Shown piece after piece: positions 8,024 to 17,642 of a stretch of 64,000 bases of DNA. The position numbers were made by a program, and so were the translations under genes. A model generated the notes under the pieces. It saw nothing but the letters and a program-made list of their open reading frames with translations, searched no databases and was not told where the DNA came from. Origin of the DNA: Helcococcus ovis (GTDB lineage: Bacteria; Bacillota; Clostridia; Tissierellales; Peptoniphilaceae); the NCBI RefSeq assembly GCF_004524775.2, contig NZ_CP119081.1:1426001-1490000 (forward strand). The letters run 5' to 3'. Position 1 is the first letter of the stretch. Every line of letters begins with the position of its first letter.

Positions 8024-9109
8024 CTATATTTTATTTTTTTTGTTTTCAAAATACTCGTTTAATACTTGTTCTGTATATTTTCCAAATGTTCCATGGCCAT
8101 CTTCTCTTTGATTATCTCCAACATATCCATTTAATTCAATTAGAACCGGTTCATAATTTTCATCAATCGCAAAGTCCCATCCAATTATTCTTAAATGTGG
8201 AAATTTTTTATGATATTGTTTTGCTAATAATTCGACTTTTTCATATCCAATTAATTTTTCTTTTTGAATTTTATTGCCATTTACATCAAAATCAACTTTT
8301 CTATCATTTACAAACTCGTAATCTTCTAAGTATCCTTCATCATCAATAGGTCTGGATTTTCCCCCACTAGAGTAATTATCAACCAAAGCCCCTTCAGCAC
8401 CGATTCGCAAAATCTTTGATAAAACAACAACCTCGTTATTTATAATAAAAGTCATTGGTCTAATAGTATTTACACTTGAAGGATTCAACTTATTCATTTG
8501 TTCAGATTGTTTGATTAATTCTTGAGCAACAAAATCTCCACCTTTAACTTTTTCTTCAAATTTTAATATCGCTTTTTCTTCATCAGAACTAAAATCAATT
8601 AAATCTATTCCTATACCCTTCATTTTATCTGAAGGTTTGATTATGATCTTACCATATTTTTTTAAAATATTAATAGCTTCTCTTTTCGATACTAATTTAT
8701 CTTCCTTCGTTCTATAAAACCCATGAGCATATTTAATAATTGTATTTGCTTTTTTTGCTTCTGGTAAGAAATATTCAAAATAAATTTTATTATCTAAAAA
8801 TTCATCATATCTTGAGTCATTTAAGAATCTATTTAATTCTGCATAATAAAAATCATCCGGTATCATATATGGATCAAATTTCTGTTTTTTATATCCGGAA
8901 TATTGAAACCATTTTTTATCCGGCTTCATTCCATATTTGGACCAAAACGGAACTACAACTTTATTATATTCTTCATCAGAACCTTCATAATATCCATTTT
9001 TTTCCATTTTATATTTTAAATAACTTCTCTCTTTGTTTTTTAATTTTATAATTCTTAACTTCTCTTGTAATCTTACAAGTTTACTTCCAAAAGTATTTTT
9101 TTTCATCAT
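8024..9109 (-). CDS. ATP-grasp ligase-like protein D
   Basis: A roughly 361-residue close relative of protein C. Shared features are FWSKYGMKPDKKWFQYSGYKKQKFDP, the ATP site IIIKPSDKMKGIGIDLI, VAQELIKQSEQMNKLNPSSVNTIRP, and IGWDFAIDENYEPVLIELNGY. A longer reading from a GTG at 9115 is possible, but AAAGG is spaced correctly for the ATG at 9109. It stands between the murT-gatD pair and protein C in the same direction. Its substrate is unknown. The neighbourhood suggests modification of a wall precursor or teichoic-type polymer. Confidence 0.8.
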   Translation of the reverse strand: MMKKNTFGSKLVRLQEKLRIIKLKNKERSYLKYKMEKNGYYEGSDEEYNKVVVPFWSKYGMKPDKKWFQYSGYKKQKFDPYMIPDDFYYAELNRFLNDSRYDEFLDNKIYFEYFLPEAKKANTIIKYAHGFYRTKEDKLVSKREAINILKKYGKIIIKPSDKMKGIGIDLIDFSSDEEKAILKFEEKVKGGDFVAQELIKQSEQMNKLNPSSVNTIRPMTFIINNEVVVLSKILRIGAEGALVDNYSSGGKSRPIDDEGYLEDYEFVNDRKVDFDVNGNKIQKEKLIGYEKVELLAKQYHKKFPHLRIIGWDFAIDENYEPVLIELNGYVGDNQREDGHGTFGKYTEQVLNEYFENKKNKI

Positions 9110-9170
9110 TTTCACCTTTTAAATTAAATTTCAAAATTTAATAACAGTATTTTATTAATTTCAAATAATT

Positions 9171-9881
9171 TTATAATGTTGTCTTTGAATCCTTAAATTC
9201 TTCTAATCTTATATTAAAAGCTTCTTTCATTTCTTTATAATACTCCAATTTTGGATTTTCTACAAAATTTTTCATGAAATCTATTGTGAAATCAGGATTC
9301 ATAATCAATAGCGGTCCTATTAAGTATGTTCCATAAAAGTTTTTGTAATGGATACCTTCATTTTTAGTTTCTTTATCCATTCCAAGTCCTCTTATTGTTT
9401 CAAATAAATACGGCACATTAGCCTTAATTGGATGAGCATATGTGAATTGTGTCTTAAATCCAATTATTTCTATATCATTTTTATACTTTCCATGATATAG
9501 CGAATTAATACGGCTCATCATCTGTCTTTTTGCATAATAGGAAAATATACCCAATCCATTTATTTTTTCACCGTTATCTTTTTCGATATATTCAAATAAT
9601 ACTTCCATAGCATTTCCAATAAACAAAAATATATTTCCTTCTTCAATCTTTTCATTTATTTTAGCTTTATAAGGCAGCCATTTTTCTATAATTTGTTCTT
9701 GATATTTCTCAGCCATAGGTCCTAAATAGATTAAATCTATTTTTTCTGTTAAAAATCTGGGTTTTTCTGTAATATGTGTTTTTACCAATTGAGCATATGG
9801 AAATATATTTCTTATAAAGTCTATATGTCCCATTTCTCCAAATAAATTTGCAATATCAGGATATAATACTTCTATTTTCAT
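9171..9881 (-). CDS. gatD: GatD-like subunit of lipid II isoglutaminyl synthase, catalytic residues missing
   Basis: A 236-residue protein that overlaps murT by 4 bp. In known GatD the glutaminase site is Cys in ICGGYQ and His in GTYLHGP. Here the matching stretches read LFIGNAMEVLF and EGIHYKNFYGTYLIGPLL. Both the nucleophilic Cys (position 88) and the catalytic His (position 188) are Ile, while surrounding family residues (EGIHYKN, GTYL, GPLL) are kept. The fold and partner are recognisable, but glutamine hydrolysis by the usual mechanism looks impossible. It may serve as a structural partner of MurT or have another ligand. The frame is fully open, so it is not an obvious pseudogene. Confidence 0.85.
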   Translation of the reverse strand: MKIEVLYPDIANLFGEMGHIDFIRNIFPYAQLVKTHITEKPRFLTEKIDLIYLGPMAEKYQEQIIEKWLPYKAKINEKIEEGNIFLFIGNAMEVLFEYIEKDNGEKINGLGIFSYYAKRQMMSRINSLYHGKYKNDIEIIGFKTQFTYAHPIKANVPYLFETIRGLGMDKETKNEGIHYKNFYGTYLIGPLLIMNPDFTIDFMKNFVENPKLEYYKEMKEAFNIRLEEFKDSKTTL

Positions 9882-11260
9882 TTTTCTAACCTCTCTTGCA
9901 ATATATTTTCTATTTCTTTTTTTACTTTACCTGTCAAATCTAATGTATCAATATCATTTAGTAAAAATATTGTATCAATATTGTCATAATCTATTGCTTG
10001 AGCCACACCATTCCAACCTTCAATACTTACTATCTTATCCTTTTTAATGCCGGATAATAGCAATGCTACTTCTTGATCCTTAAATCTCTTACCACATGTA
10101 ATATATTGTTTTATATTTTCTGAATCTTTTAAGTATCTAAAATCTAAATCGTACAACCATGATGTGTTTTCAGAATTTTTATAGCCTATATCATGTTTCG
10201 AATTTCCAAAAATAACAGCTATATTTCCTGATTGCTTTCTAATATAATCGAAAGTTCTCGATGCAGATATTGGGTTTATTGCTTTAGCCATTATGTAAAC
10301 TAATCTTGTATTTCCAATCATACAATCATTATATCTGGATTTAACTACTTCAACATCTTCAAAATTTTCACTTAACTCACTCATAGAAAATCCCGTTTCA
10401 CTTAAGACCGAAATAGCCGCTAATAAATTATACAAATCAACAATATTACTGCTTTGTAAATTAAATTTGTATTCTTTAGTGTCATGTTCGATTACTGCAA
10501 CTCTATTTTCTAAATCTGCACTTTTAACTAAATAGTCTGATTTGAAATTTTCAAACCCACAGTTATCGCAATGATATCTACCAATATGATTATATCTAAT
10601 AAATTCAGGAGTTAATCTGTGATTACATTTCGGACAATTTTCTATATCTTTTATCCTAGAATTTCTTTCCTCTTCTTCTCCATCAAGTAAATTAATTGAA
10701 AAGAATGTCTTTTCTCTATTCTTATCTAATAATGAGCTTATCAAATCATCTGAATTTAATATCAATTTAGTTTTTTCAGATACGGAATCTTCTAAAATAT
10801 TAAAAATATAATCTGCATGAGCATTTCTCTTTGATGAATCCCTAAAAAGATTTGTTACAATCAAATAATCAGGTGTAAAATACTCATAAACTCTATATGA
10901 TGACCTCTCATCAACTTCTATGATTCCATATTCATAATCTAAATTTCCCTTTAAATCTGAAAATTTAATAAACGATGCTATTATACCTTCAACCGTATTT
11001 GATCCATAATTATTGTGAATAAAAGAAATATTTTTCTTTTTCAAAAAATCAGAAATCATATTTGCAGTAGTTGTTTTTCCATTCGTTCCTGTAAGGGCTA
11101 TAGTAGTTTTAGGCACTTTCATATATTTTAATATATCAGGACACATTTTATATGCTATCATTCCCGGTAAATATGTAGCTCTTCTACCTATAAAATTCAT
11201 AAATTTAATTATAAATTTAGTACTCCACAAGGCAACATAAAATCTAAAACTTTTTTCCAT
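9878..11260 (-). CDS. murT: MurT, Mur-ligase subunit of lipid II isoglutaminyl synthase
   Basis: About 460 residues when begun at ATG 11260, which has an AAAGG site. The open frame extends 22 codons further without a good site. The P-loop TGTNGKTTT marks a Mur-ligase ATPase domain. A Cys4 zinc ribbon (CPKC...CDNC) lies in the middle, as in S. aureus MurT. The C-terminal DUF1727 region follows (VFGNSKHDIG). MurT activates the D-Glu carboxylate of lipid II, and GatD normally supplies ammonia. The partner GatD here lacks its catalytic residues, so the source of nitrogen, or the reaction itself, is open. Confidence 0.92.
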   Translation of the reverse strand: MEKSFRFYVALWSTKFIIKFMNFIGRRATYLPGMIAYKMCPDILKYMKVPKTTIALTGTNGKTTTANMISDFLKKKNISFIHNNYGSNTVEGIIASFIKFSDLKGNLDYEYGIIEVDERSSYRVYEYFTPDYLIVTNLFRDSSKRNAHADYIFNILEDSVSEKTKLILNSDDLISSLLDKNREKTFFSINLLDGEEEERNSRIKDIENCPKCNHRLTPEFIRYNHIGRYHCDNCGFENFKSDYLVKSADLENRVAVIEHDTKEYKFNLQSSNIVDLYNLLAAISVLSETGFSMSELSENFEDVEVVKSRYNDCMIGNTRLVYIMAKAINPISASRTFDYIRKQSGNIAVIFGNSKHDIGYKNSENTSWLYDLDFRYLKDSENIKQYITCGKRFKDQEVALLLSGIKKDKIVSIEGWNGVAQAIDYDNIDTIFLLNDIDTLDLTGKVKKEIENILQERLEK

Positions 11261-11333
11261 AATCTGCCTTTCATTTGTTATTTTTTTAAACATAAACATT
11301 ATATAACATTTAAATATATATGGCAATTAAAAA

Positions 11334-12299
11334 TTATAAATTTTCATACATATTTACATAATGATTATTTTTTGTTTCACTAGGATTCATATCATTAAAT
11401 AATCGGCTTGTTAAATATTTTGCTGAATTATATCCTAAATTCTTTTGTCTTAAATTTCTAACGGCAACTTCTAGTATCATAGCAATATTTCTACCAGGTT
11501 TTACCGGAACAGTTAATTTTGGGACTTCTACACCTAAAATAAAGTCAGAATCATCTTCTAAACCTAATCTATCGTATTCTTTATTTTCATCCCATTTTTC
11601 AAGTTCTATAACTAAATCAATCCTAGAATCAATTTTAACAGACCCTACACCATATAATCTTCTAATATCTAAAATTCCTAAACCTCTTATTTCCATAAAA
11701 TGTCTAATGTTTTCAGGAGAAGTACCATATAGTTGGTTATCTATCTTCTTAATATCTACCACATCATCCGCTACAAGTCTATGTCCTCTGATTACTAAAT
11801 CTAAAGCTGTTTCAGATTTTCCTACAGACGATTGTCCTTTTATTAAAACTCCGGAACCATAAACTTCCATTAATCCGGCATGAATTGTTAATTCTTCAGC
11901 TAAATGCTTTTCAAGTGACATACTCAATTTACTGATTAATTTTGTTGTAGCATATTCAGAAATAATTAAAGTTTTATTGTAATAGTTTGCTAAATCTAAA
12001 ATATCTTGTGTAACTTCTCTATTGTATGAAAAAATTATACACGGAATTTCTTCTGATAAAATCCCTCTAAATCTTTCATATCTTAATTCAGGTGTCATTT
12101 GCATGTAGTAGTTATATTCTACGTTACCAATTATTTGAATTCTTTTATATGGAAAAGCCTCCATAAATCCTGATAATTGTAACCCGGGTCTATTTACATC
12201 CCCATTTGATATTTCAATTTTTTCATAATCCTTTGCAGGCATGATTACTTTCAAGTCTAATTCTTGTACTAATTCTGATAATTTAACACTTTTAGCCAT
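11334..12299 (-). CDS. hprK: HPr kinase/phosphorylase
   Basis: About 321 residues. The nucleotide-binding loop is GQSSVGKSETALDL, where the family usually has GxSGxGKS, and it is followed by HRLVADDVVDI. The HprK signature EIRGLGILDIRRLYGVGSV comes next. HprK phosphorylates HPr on Ser46, giving the co-repressor form used by CcpA in carbon catabolite repression. ATG 12299 with GGAGAG is preferred over the TTG at 12311. Its start overlaps the end of uvrC by 8 bp. A possible cre site before galT in this window fits a working HprK-CcpA circuit. Confidence 0.95.
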   Translation of the reverse strand: MAKSVKLSELVQELDLKVIMPAKDYEKIEISNGDVNRPGLQLSGFMEAFPYKRIQIIGNVEYNYYMQMTPELRYERFRGILSEEIPCIIFSYNREVTQDILDLANYYNKTLIISEYATTKLISKLSMSLEKHLAEELTIHAGLMEVYGSGVLIKGQSSVGKSETALDLVIRGHRLVADDVVDIKKIDNQLYGTSPENIRHFMEIRGLGILDIRRLYGVGSVKIDSRIDLVIELEKWDENKEYDRLGLEDDSDFILGVEVPKLTVPVKPGRNIAMILEVAVRNLRQKNLGYNSAKYLTSRLFNDMNPSETKNNHYVNMYENL

Positions 12300-14124
12300 T
12301 TTTCTCTCCAAAATATTTTATAATATTGTTCGCCACACTTTCATTTATATTTTCAACCTCAATTAAGTCTTCTTTTGTTGCATTTTTAATATTAGAAATA
12401 GAGCCAAACTTTTTTAATAATGATAAAATTCTTTTTTGCCCTAAACCTTGAATATTTTTAAGTTCAGATTCAAACATTTTTTTCTTATGAACTGTATTGA
12501 AATAATTTATTGCAAATCTGTGCACTTCTTCTTGAATACCATATAAAAATCTATAAATCGCCGTATCATTTTCTATCGGTATTTCTCTATTTTCATAAAT
12601 TATTGCACGGGTTTTATGTTTATCATTTTTCACAAGTCCAATAACTTCAATATTTTGATTAAATTCCTTTATAACTTGTAATGCAACATTTACCTGACCT
12701 TTACCCCCATCCATTATTATAAGATCAGGTTTTTTAGAAAATCCGATATTAGTATCATCACTTATAAGTCTTTTTAATCTTCTGGTAAGTACTTCCCGCA
12801 TTGAACCATAGTCATCCGGTCCTTCAACAGTTTTAATTTTAAATTTTCTATAGTCTTTTTTAGATTTTTTTCCTTCTTGATAAACAACCATTGAACCTAC
12901 AGAATCTACACCGGATATATTCGATATATCATATGCCTCAATCCTATCAATAGGAAATATACCTAAAAATTCTTCAAGCCTCTTTAGTCCTAAATTTTTA
13001 TTTTTTTCTCTATTATCCATTTTCTTTAGATATTCTAACATCATTTTTTTGGCATTTTTTGTTGCCATATCTAAATAACTTACTTTTTCTCCACGCATTG
13101 GAACTCTTAAATTGACTTTTGAACCTCTTTTTTTTGTAAGAACTTCTTCTATTACCTCATAATCCTCAGGTAATTCCAATAAAATTATCTCTTTAGGAAT
13201 ATATGTCATATCAAAATAAAATTGTTTCATAAATGATGACAAAATTTCAGCATCATTATTATCAAATTCATTTTCAATGATAAAATGCTCTCTATCAACA
13301 ATTTTACCATTTCTCATAAAAAATACTTGGATAGTTACATAATTTCGTGCCCTAGATAAAGATACTATATCCATATTTTGGGCACTTACACTTGTAACTT
13401 TTTGTCTTTCCATTAGACTTTCAATATTTATTATATGATCTCTGTATTCCTTGGCTCTTTCAAATTCTAGGTTTTTAGAGTATGATAACATCTTTTCTTC
13501 TAATTCTTTAATAAATTCTTTTACATTTCCTTTTAAGAACTCTCTTACCTTATCCACATTTTTCATATATTGTTTTTGGTCTTTATAGTCATGATTAGGA
13601 TCATTGTATTTATATAAAAATTGCTTTAGGGAAGGTCTCTTAATACTATTATAATTTTGTTCAATTTTATCAACTCTCAACTTAAACGTATTTTGCAAAA
13701 GTCTTATTACATCATTTACAGCATAAGCATTTGGATATGGCCCAAAATATTCATTTTTATCATTTTTTACCTGTCGAACTTTTTCTATCCTTGGAAAAGC
13801 CTCATTTGTAAGCATTATATATGGGTATTGTTTATCATCTCTTAATAAAATATTATAATGTGGTCTATGTTCTTTAATGAAATTAGACTCTAATACAAGT
13901 GCCTCAACTTCATTTTCAACAATGATATACTCAAAATGGTCAATTTTCTCAACCATTTTAAGTACTTTCATTGATTTATTTTTTTCTCCATTAAAATATG
14001 ATCTAACACGTTTTTTTAAATTTTTAGCTTTACCCACGTATATTATATTGTCATCCTTATCTTTCATCAGATAAACTCCAGGCAAATCCGGCAACCTTGA
14101 TAAATCATATCTTAAATCATTCAT
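12292..14124 (-). CDS. uvrC: UvrABC excinuclease subunit C
   Basis: 610 residues, normal for UvrC. The domains in order are the N-terminal GIY-YIG nuclease (LPGVYLMKDKDDNIIYVGKAKNLKKR), a UVR motif around residue 210 (LEFERAKEYRDHI), the RNase H-like nuclease (IEAYDISNISG, IMDGGKGQ) and C-terminal helix-hairpin-helix motifs (IQGLGQKRILSLLKKFGS). UvrC makes both incisions around bulky lesions in nucleotide excision repair. It is tightly packed between pepP (1-bp overlap) and hprK. Confidence 0.97.
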   Translation of the reverse strand: MNDLRYDLSRLPDLPGVYLMKDKDDNIIYVGKAKNLKKRVRSYFNGEKNKSMKVLKMVEKIDHFEYIIVENEVEALVLESNFIKEHRPHYNILLRDDKQYPYIMLTNEAFPRIEKVRQVKNDKNEYFGPYPNAYAVNDVIRLLQNTFKLRVDKIEQNYNSIKRPSLKQFLYKYNDPNHDYKDQKQYMKNVDKVREFLKGNVKEFIKELEEKMLSYSKNLEFERAKEYRDHIINIESLMERQKVTSVSAQNMDIVSLSRARNYVTIQVFFMRNGKIVDREHFIIENEFDNNDAEILSSFMKQFYFDMTYIPKEIILLELPEDYEVIEEVLTKKRGSKVNLRVPMRGEKVSYLDMATKNAKKMMLEYLKKMDNREKNKNLGLKRLEEFLGIFPIDRIEAYDISNISGVDSVGSMVVYQEGKKSKKDYRKFKIKTVEGPDDYGSMREVLTRRLKRLISDDTNIGFSKKPDLIIMDGGKGQVNVALQVIKEFNQNIEVIGLVKNDKHKTRAIIYENREIPIENDTAIYRFLYGIQEEVHRFAINYFNTVHKKKMFESELKNIQGLGQKRILSLLKKFGSISNIKNATKEDLIEVENINESVANNIIKYFGEKNG

Positions 14125-15881
14125 TATAATTCTCTTGTAATCTTTCTTAAATAAATTAAATCATCACCATCTAATTCTTTAGATAATCTATTGTAACATT
14201 CTTCATTATAGCTATTTAACCAATCTAATTCCCAAGCTTCCAATAATTCTTTTAATACCGGTCTTGTATCAATTGGCAAATATAATAATGTTTTAATTTC
14301 TAGCATATTTGGCTCTTGAGCATCTTCAACATACACAATATTTTCTATTCTTATACCATGTGCCCCCTCAATATATAGTCCCGGTTCAATAGAAAATATC
14401 ATACCTTTTTGTAAAACTACACCATTATCTTTTTTTGAAATGCTCATAGGCCCTTCATGAACTCCTAAAACGAATCCTACCCCATGACCTGTACCATGAT
14501 TAAAATCTAGTCCATATCTATATATAGGATTTCTTACAATTGAATCTAAAAAATATCCTGTAGAGTTGTTTTTAAATTTAGCTGACAATCCTGCAATAAA
14601 TCCTTTTAATGTTAATGTGTAATGTAATTTTTCATCATATGTAAGTTCCCCAAGAGCAATAGTTCTAGTAATATCTGTTGTCCCTTCTAAATATTGAGCT
14701 CCACTATCTACTAAATATAAACCTTTTGTTTGTAGTGTTGCAGGTATTACCTTTTCAGGGTCATAATGCGGCATTGCAGCATTTGCTCCATAAGCAGAAA
14801 TAGTTGTAAAACTCGGTTCAATAAAGTTTTCCTGTTGTTCTCTAAAACTTAGTAACTTTTTAGCTGCAAATACTTCGTCAATTGCTCCTGATTTCACACC
14901 TGTTTCAACCCAATTAAAGAATTTAGTCAATGCTATAGCATCTTTATGAAATGCTTTCTTTTCATTTTCAATTTCAATTTCATTTTTAATCATCTTCATC
15001 AATGTAGTTAAATTTATGCCTCGTTTTATTCTGACATTCTTATTAATACTTTGATAGACTTTTACATTTGTTCTATTAGGGTCTAAATAAATTGAATTGG
15101 AACCTCTTATTTCATTTAACACATTAAAAATAGCATCATATCTATATATGTCAATATTATTAGCTTTCAAATATTCTTTAACTTCTAAATCTATTTTATT
15201 TTCATCAATAAACAATATTGCATTTTCGTGACTGATTAATGCATACGAGAAAAATACCGGTGTAGCATATATATCATCGCCTCTTAGGTTAAATAAATAT
15301 GCTATATCTTCTAAAGCACCTATAAATCCATAATCACAATCTTTTTCTCTTAATCTTTTTCTAAATTCTTTTAATTTTTCAGAAACTGACTTTCCAGTAT
15401 ATTTTTCATCAAAAATCCAAGCTTCCGATTTTGATAATTGCGGTCTATTTTCCCATATATTTGAGATAAAATCTACATCTGTAATAAGTAGTCTATCTCC
15501 TAATTTATCATTAATTGCATCGTATTGAGCTAATGATAAACATCTCCCATCAACTGCAACTTTTCCAAATTGAGATACTTCTTCATTTATAAATGTCAAA
15601 TAATCTATATCCTCTCCCATTCTGTATAATTTAAATGGAGAATTCTTTAATTCATTTTCAGCTTGTACGAAATATCTACCATCAGTCCACAATCCAGCTT
15701 TATCTCTTGTTATTACCGCTGTGCCTGCTGAACCGGTAAATCCAGAAATATATTCTCTTGTCTTGTAATAATCTGATAAATATTCTGATTGATGAGGATC
15801 AGATGTTGGTACAATATATGCTTCAATATCTCTATCCATCATTAAATCTCTAAGATTATCAACTCTATCATAAATACTCAT
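14124..15881 (-). CDS. pepP: Xaa-Pro aminopeptidase (M24 family)
   Basis: About 585 residues, the long two-creatinase-domain form. The C-terminal pita-bread domain has the five metal ligands: the two Asp in DSGAQYLEGTTDITRT, the His in NHGTGHGVGF, and the Glu in SIEPGLYIEG and GIRIENIV. It removes N-terminal residues preceding proline, useful in a peptide-fermenting organism. ATG 15881 has AAGGAG, whereas the open frame begins 14 codons earlier without a site. It overlaps uvrC by one base. Confidence 0.92.
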   Translation of the reverse strand: MSIYDRVDNLRDLMMDRDIEAYIVPTSDPHQSEYLSDYYKTREYISGFTGSAGTAVITRDKAGLWTDGRYFVQAENELKNSPFKLYRMGEDIDYLTFINEEVSQFGKVAVDGRCLSLAQYDAINDKLGDRLLITDVDFISNIWENRPQLSKSEAWIFDEKYTGKSVSEKLKEFRKRLREKDCDYGFIGALEDIAYLFNLRGDDIYATPVFFSYALISHENAILFIDENKIDLEVKEYLKANNIDIYRYDAIFNVLNEIRGSNSIYLDPNRTNVKVYQSINKNVRIKRGINLTTLMKMIKNEIEIENEKKAFHKDAIALTKFFNWVETGVKSGAIDEVFAAKKLLSFREQQENFIEPSFTTISAYGANAAMPHYDPEKVIPATLQTKGLYLVDSGAQYLEGTTDITRTIALGELTYDEKLHYTLTLKGFIAGLSAKFKNNSTGYFLDSIVRNPIYRYGLDFNHGTGHGVGFVLGVHEGPMSISKKDNGVVLQKGMIFSIEPGLYIEGAHGIRIENIVYVEDAQEPNMLEIKTLLYLPIDTRPVLKELLEAWELDWLNSYNEECYNRLSKELDGDDLIYLRKITREL

Positions 15882-15979
15882 AATTTTTACTCCTTTTTTA
15901 ATACTATATATTCTATTATACATTAGTATAAAAAAAATGACTAGAATAATTGAGCATTTTCAACATTCCAGTCAAAATA

Positions 15980-17305
15980 TTATTTAAATTTTTCTAATTT
16001 TAAAGCTACAGAAACAAATATTGCCAAAACTAAAACTATTAATCCCGGAATTAACCATCCTAGACTTTGCTTAAATAAAGGTAATTGTTTTACAAAATTT
16101 GTTAAAATTGGTATTTCAATCTTAGCTACTAATAAACCTTCAACTACGGATATTAATGACACAACATAAATTGTTGCTTTGTATGCCAATTTACTAAATC
16201 CTAATTTATCATGAAATAATGTTAAAATTATAAGTGTCAAAGATATAGGATAAATTGATACTAATACAGGAACAGATACAGCTAATATTTTATTTAATCC
16301 AAAATTAGCTACAACAAATGAAAATGCTGAAAATAATAAAGTCCATTTTTTATAACTAATTTTATTATTTGTCAGTTTCGCAAAATATCCACTACCACTT
16401 GTTATTAATCCAACACATGTTGTCAAACAAGCCAATGTAAATATAGAAACTAATAATATTCCTCCAAAATTACCAAATACTTTATTTACTGTTATAACTA
16501 ATACTTGAGCTCCATTTTCCACTCCGGATGTTATTTGCCCTGTAACCATTCCGATATATGAAAGCATTGCATATATTATAAATAAAACAGTTCCCGCTAA
16601 AAATCCAGCTTTTACAGTATATCTCATAATATTTTTATCATCTTTTACATTAAATGATTTTATAGCTAAAGCAATCACTAAACCAAAATTAAGTCCTGCA
16701 ATTGCATCCATTGTATTATATCCTTCTAAAAATCCTTTTACCGGTGCATTTGATATATAGGCATCAGCTGGTTTAGTCGGCATATTTATTCCTGATATTA
16801 TTACACCGATAAACATAAATAAAATAAGCACTAATAAAGTAGGTGTCAGCACTTTTCCAACTCTATTTACCAACTTACTTGGATTTAATGAAATTAAAAA
16901 TGCTGATAAAAAGAAAAATAATGTATATAAAAGCCTTAAAGAAAATATATTAACTCCCTCCGGTAAATACTGTTGTACTGCCATTTCAAATGGTAAACTA
17001 CCTGCTCTTGGTATCCCTAGTCCAGGTCCTATTGATAAATAAATCAATGATGTAAATACCAATGAAAACACCGGTCCGACTCTATTTGCTAAATTTGTTA
17101 AACCCGATGTCTTTGCTACGGCTATTACAGCTAAAATTGGAAATACAACAGCAGTTATAGCAAAAAATAATAAACTAATAAAAGTTAAATTTCCTGCTTG
17201 ATGTCCTAGCATTGGAGGAAATATTAAATTTCCCGCCCCAAAAAACAAACCAAAGAGCATTATACTAACGCTTAAAAATTGATTTTTTGATAAACTTTTC
17301 TTCAT
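15980..17305 (-). CDS. brnQ: Branched-chain amino acid carrier protein (LIVCS family)
   Basis: A 441-residue protein with about 12 hydrophobic segments. It opens with FLSVSIMLFGLFFGAGNLIFPPMLG, the BrnQ-family signature. Members import leucine, isoleucine and valine with Na+ or H+. The upstream T-box has an isoleucine-type specifier, so uptake should rise when tRNA-Ile is uncharged. AGGAG precedes the ATG. The gene forms a single-gene unit with its own promoter. Confidence 0.93.
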   Translation of the reverse strand: MKKSLSKNQFLSVSIMLFGLFFGAGNLIFPPMLGHQAGNLTFISLLFFAITAVVFPILAVIAVAKTSGLTNLANRVGPVFSLVFTSLIYLSIGPGLGIPRAGSLPFEMAVQQYLPEGVNIFSLRLLYTLFFFLSAFLISLNPSKLVNRVGKVLTPTLLVLILFMFIGVIISGINMPTKPADAYISNAPVKGFLEGYNTMDAIAGLNFGLVIALAIKSFNVKDDKNIMRYTVKAGFLAGTVLFIIYAMLSYIGMVTGQITSGVENGAQVLVITVNKVFGNFGGILLVSIFTLACLTTCVGLITSGSGYFAKLTNNKISYKKWTLLFSAFSFVVANFGLNKILAVSVPVLVSIYPISLTLIILTLFHDKLGFSKLAYKATIYVVSLISVVEGLLVAKIEIPILTNFVKQLPLFKQSLGWLIPGLIVLVLAIFVSVALKLEKFK

Positions 17306-17339
17306 AATCTTCTCCTAAAAATTTTTATATTTAAAATAA

Positions 17340-17597
17340 AAAATCCTTTGCTATTTCCAGCAAAGGACGAAATAATCGCGGTACCACCTTTTTTCTTCAC
17401 ATAGTGAAGCACTTATAACATCTAACAATGTCAGGTATTTGTAACGTAAACCACTACGAAAAATCTTAATTTTATAATAATTTCAGATTTTCAATAAAAA
17501 AGATGATTTTCAAAAGTAATCCACACTGTTTCACACCAAACAACAGCTCTCTGTAGCTTCAAAACTTTTTACTCTTTCTTTTATTTTTAATATATTA
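17340..17597 (-). promoter_or_regulatory. T-box riboswitch, isoleucine-type (specifier ATC)
   Basis: The minus strand carries the canonical core GGTGGTACCGCG (17388-17377), followed by the terminator hairpin TCCTTTGCTGG/AGCAAAGGA (17367-17344) and a T run, directly before brnQ. In stem I the specifier loop reads GAAAATCA, putting ATC (17507-17505) in the specifier position, so tRNA-Ile is the likely effector. That matches the BrnQ substrate. The core is seen directly and the specifier was folded by hand. Confidence 0.9.
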
Positions 17598-17603
17598 ATT
17601 GAT

Positions 17604-17632
17604 ATTATAAATAAATTATTTATATATGTCAA
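17604..17632 (-). promoter_or_regulatory. Consensus sigma-A promoter of the brnQ T-box
   Basis: A perfect TTGACA (17632-17627), a 17-bp spacer and a perfect TATAAT (17609-17604). Transcription should start near 17597, at the beginning of the T-box leader. Confidence 0.85.
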
Positions 17633-17642
17633 GTGTAAAATA

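Noticed and set aside
8086-9051. Plus-strand open frames of 87 and 103 codons
   Set aside because: Antisense shadows of ATP-grasp protein D. No ribosome binding sites and implausible His/Leu/Phe-rich composition.
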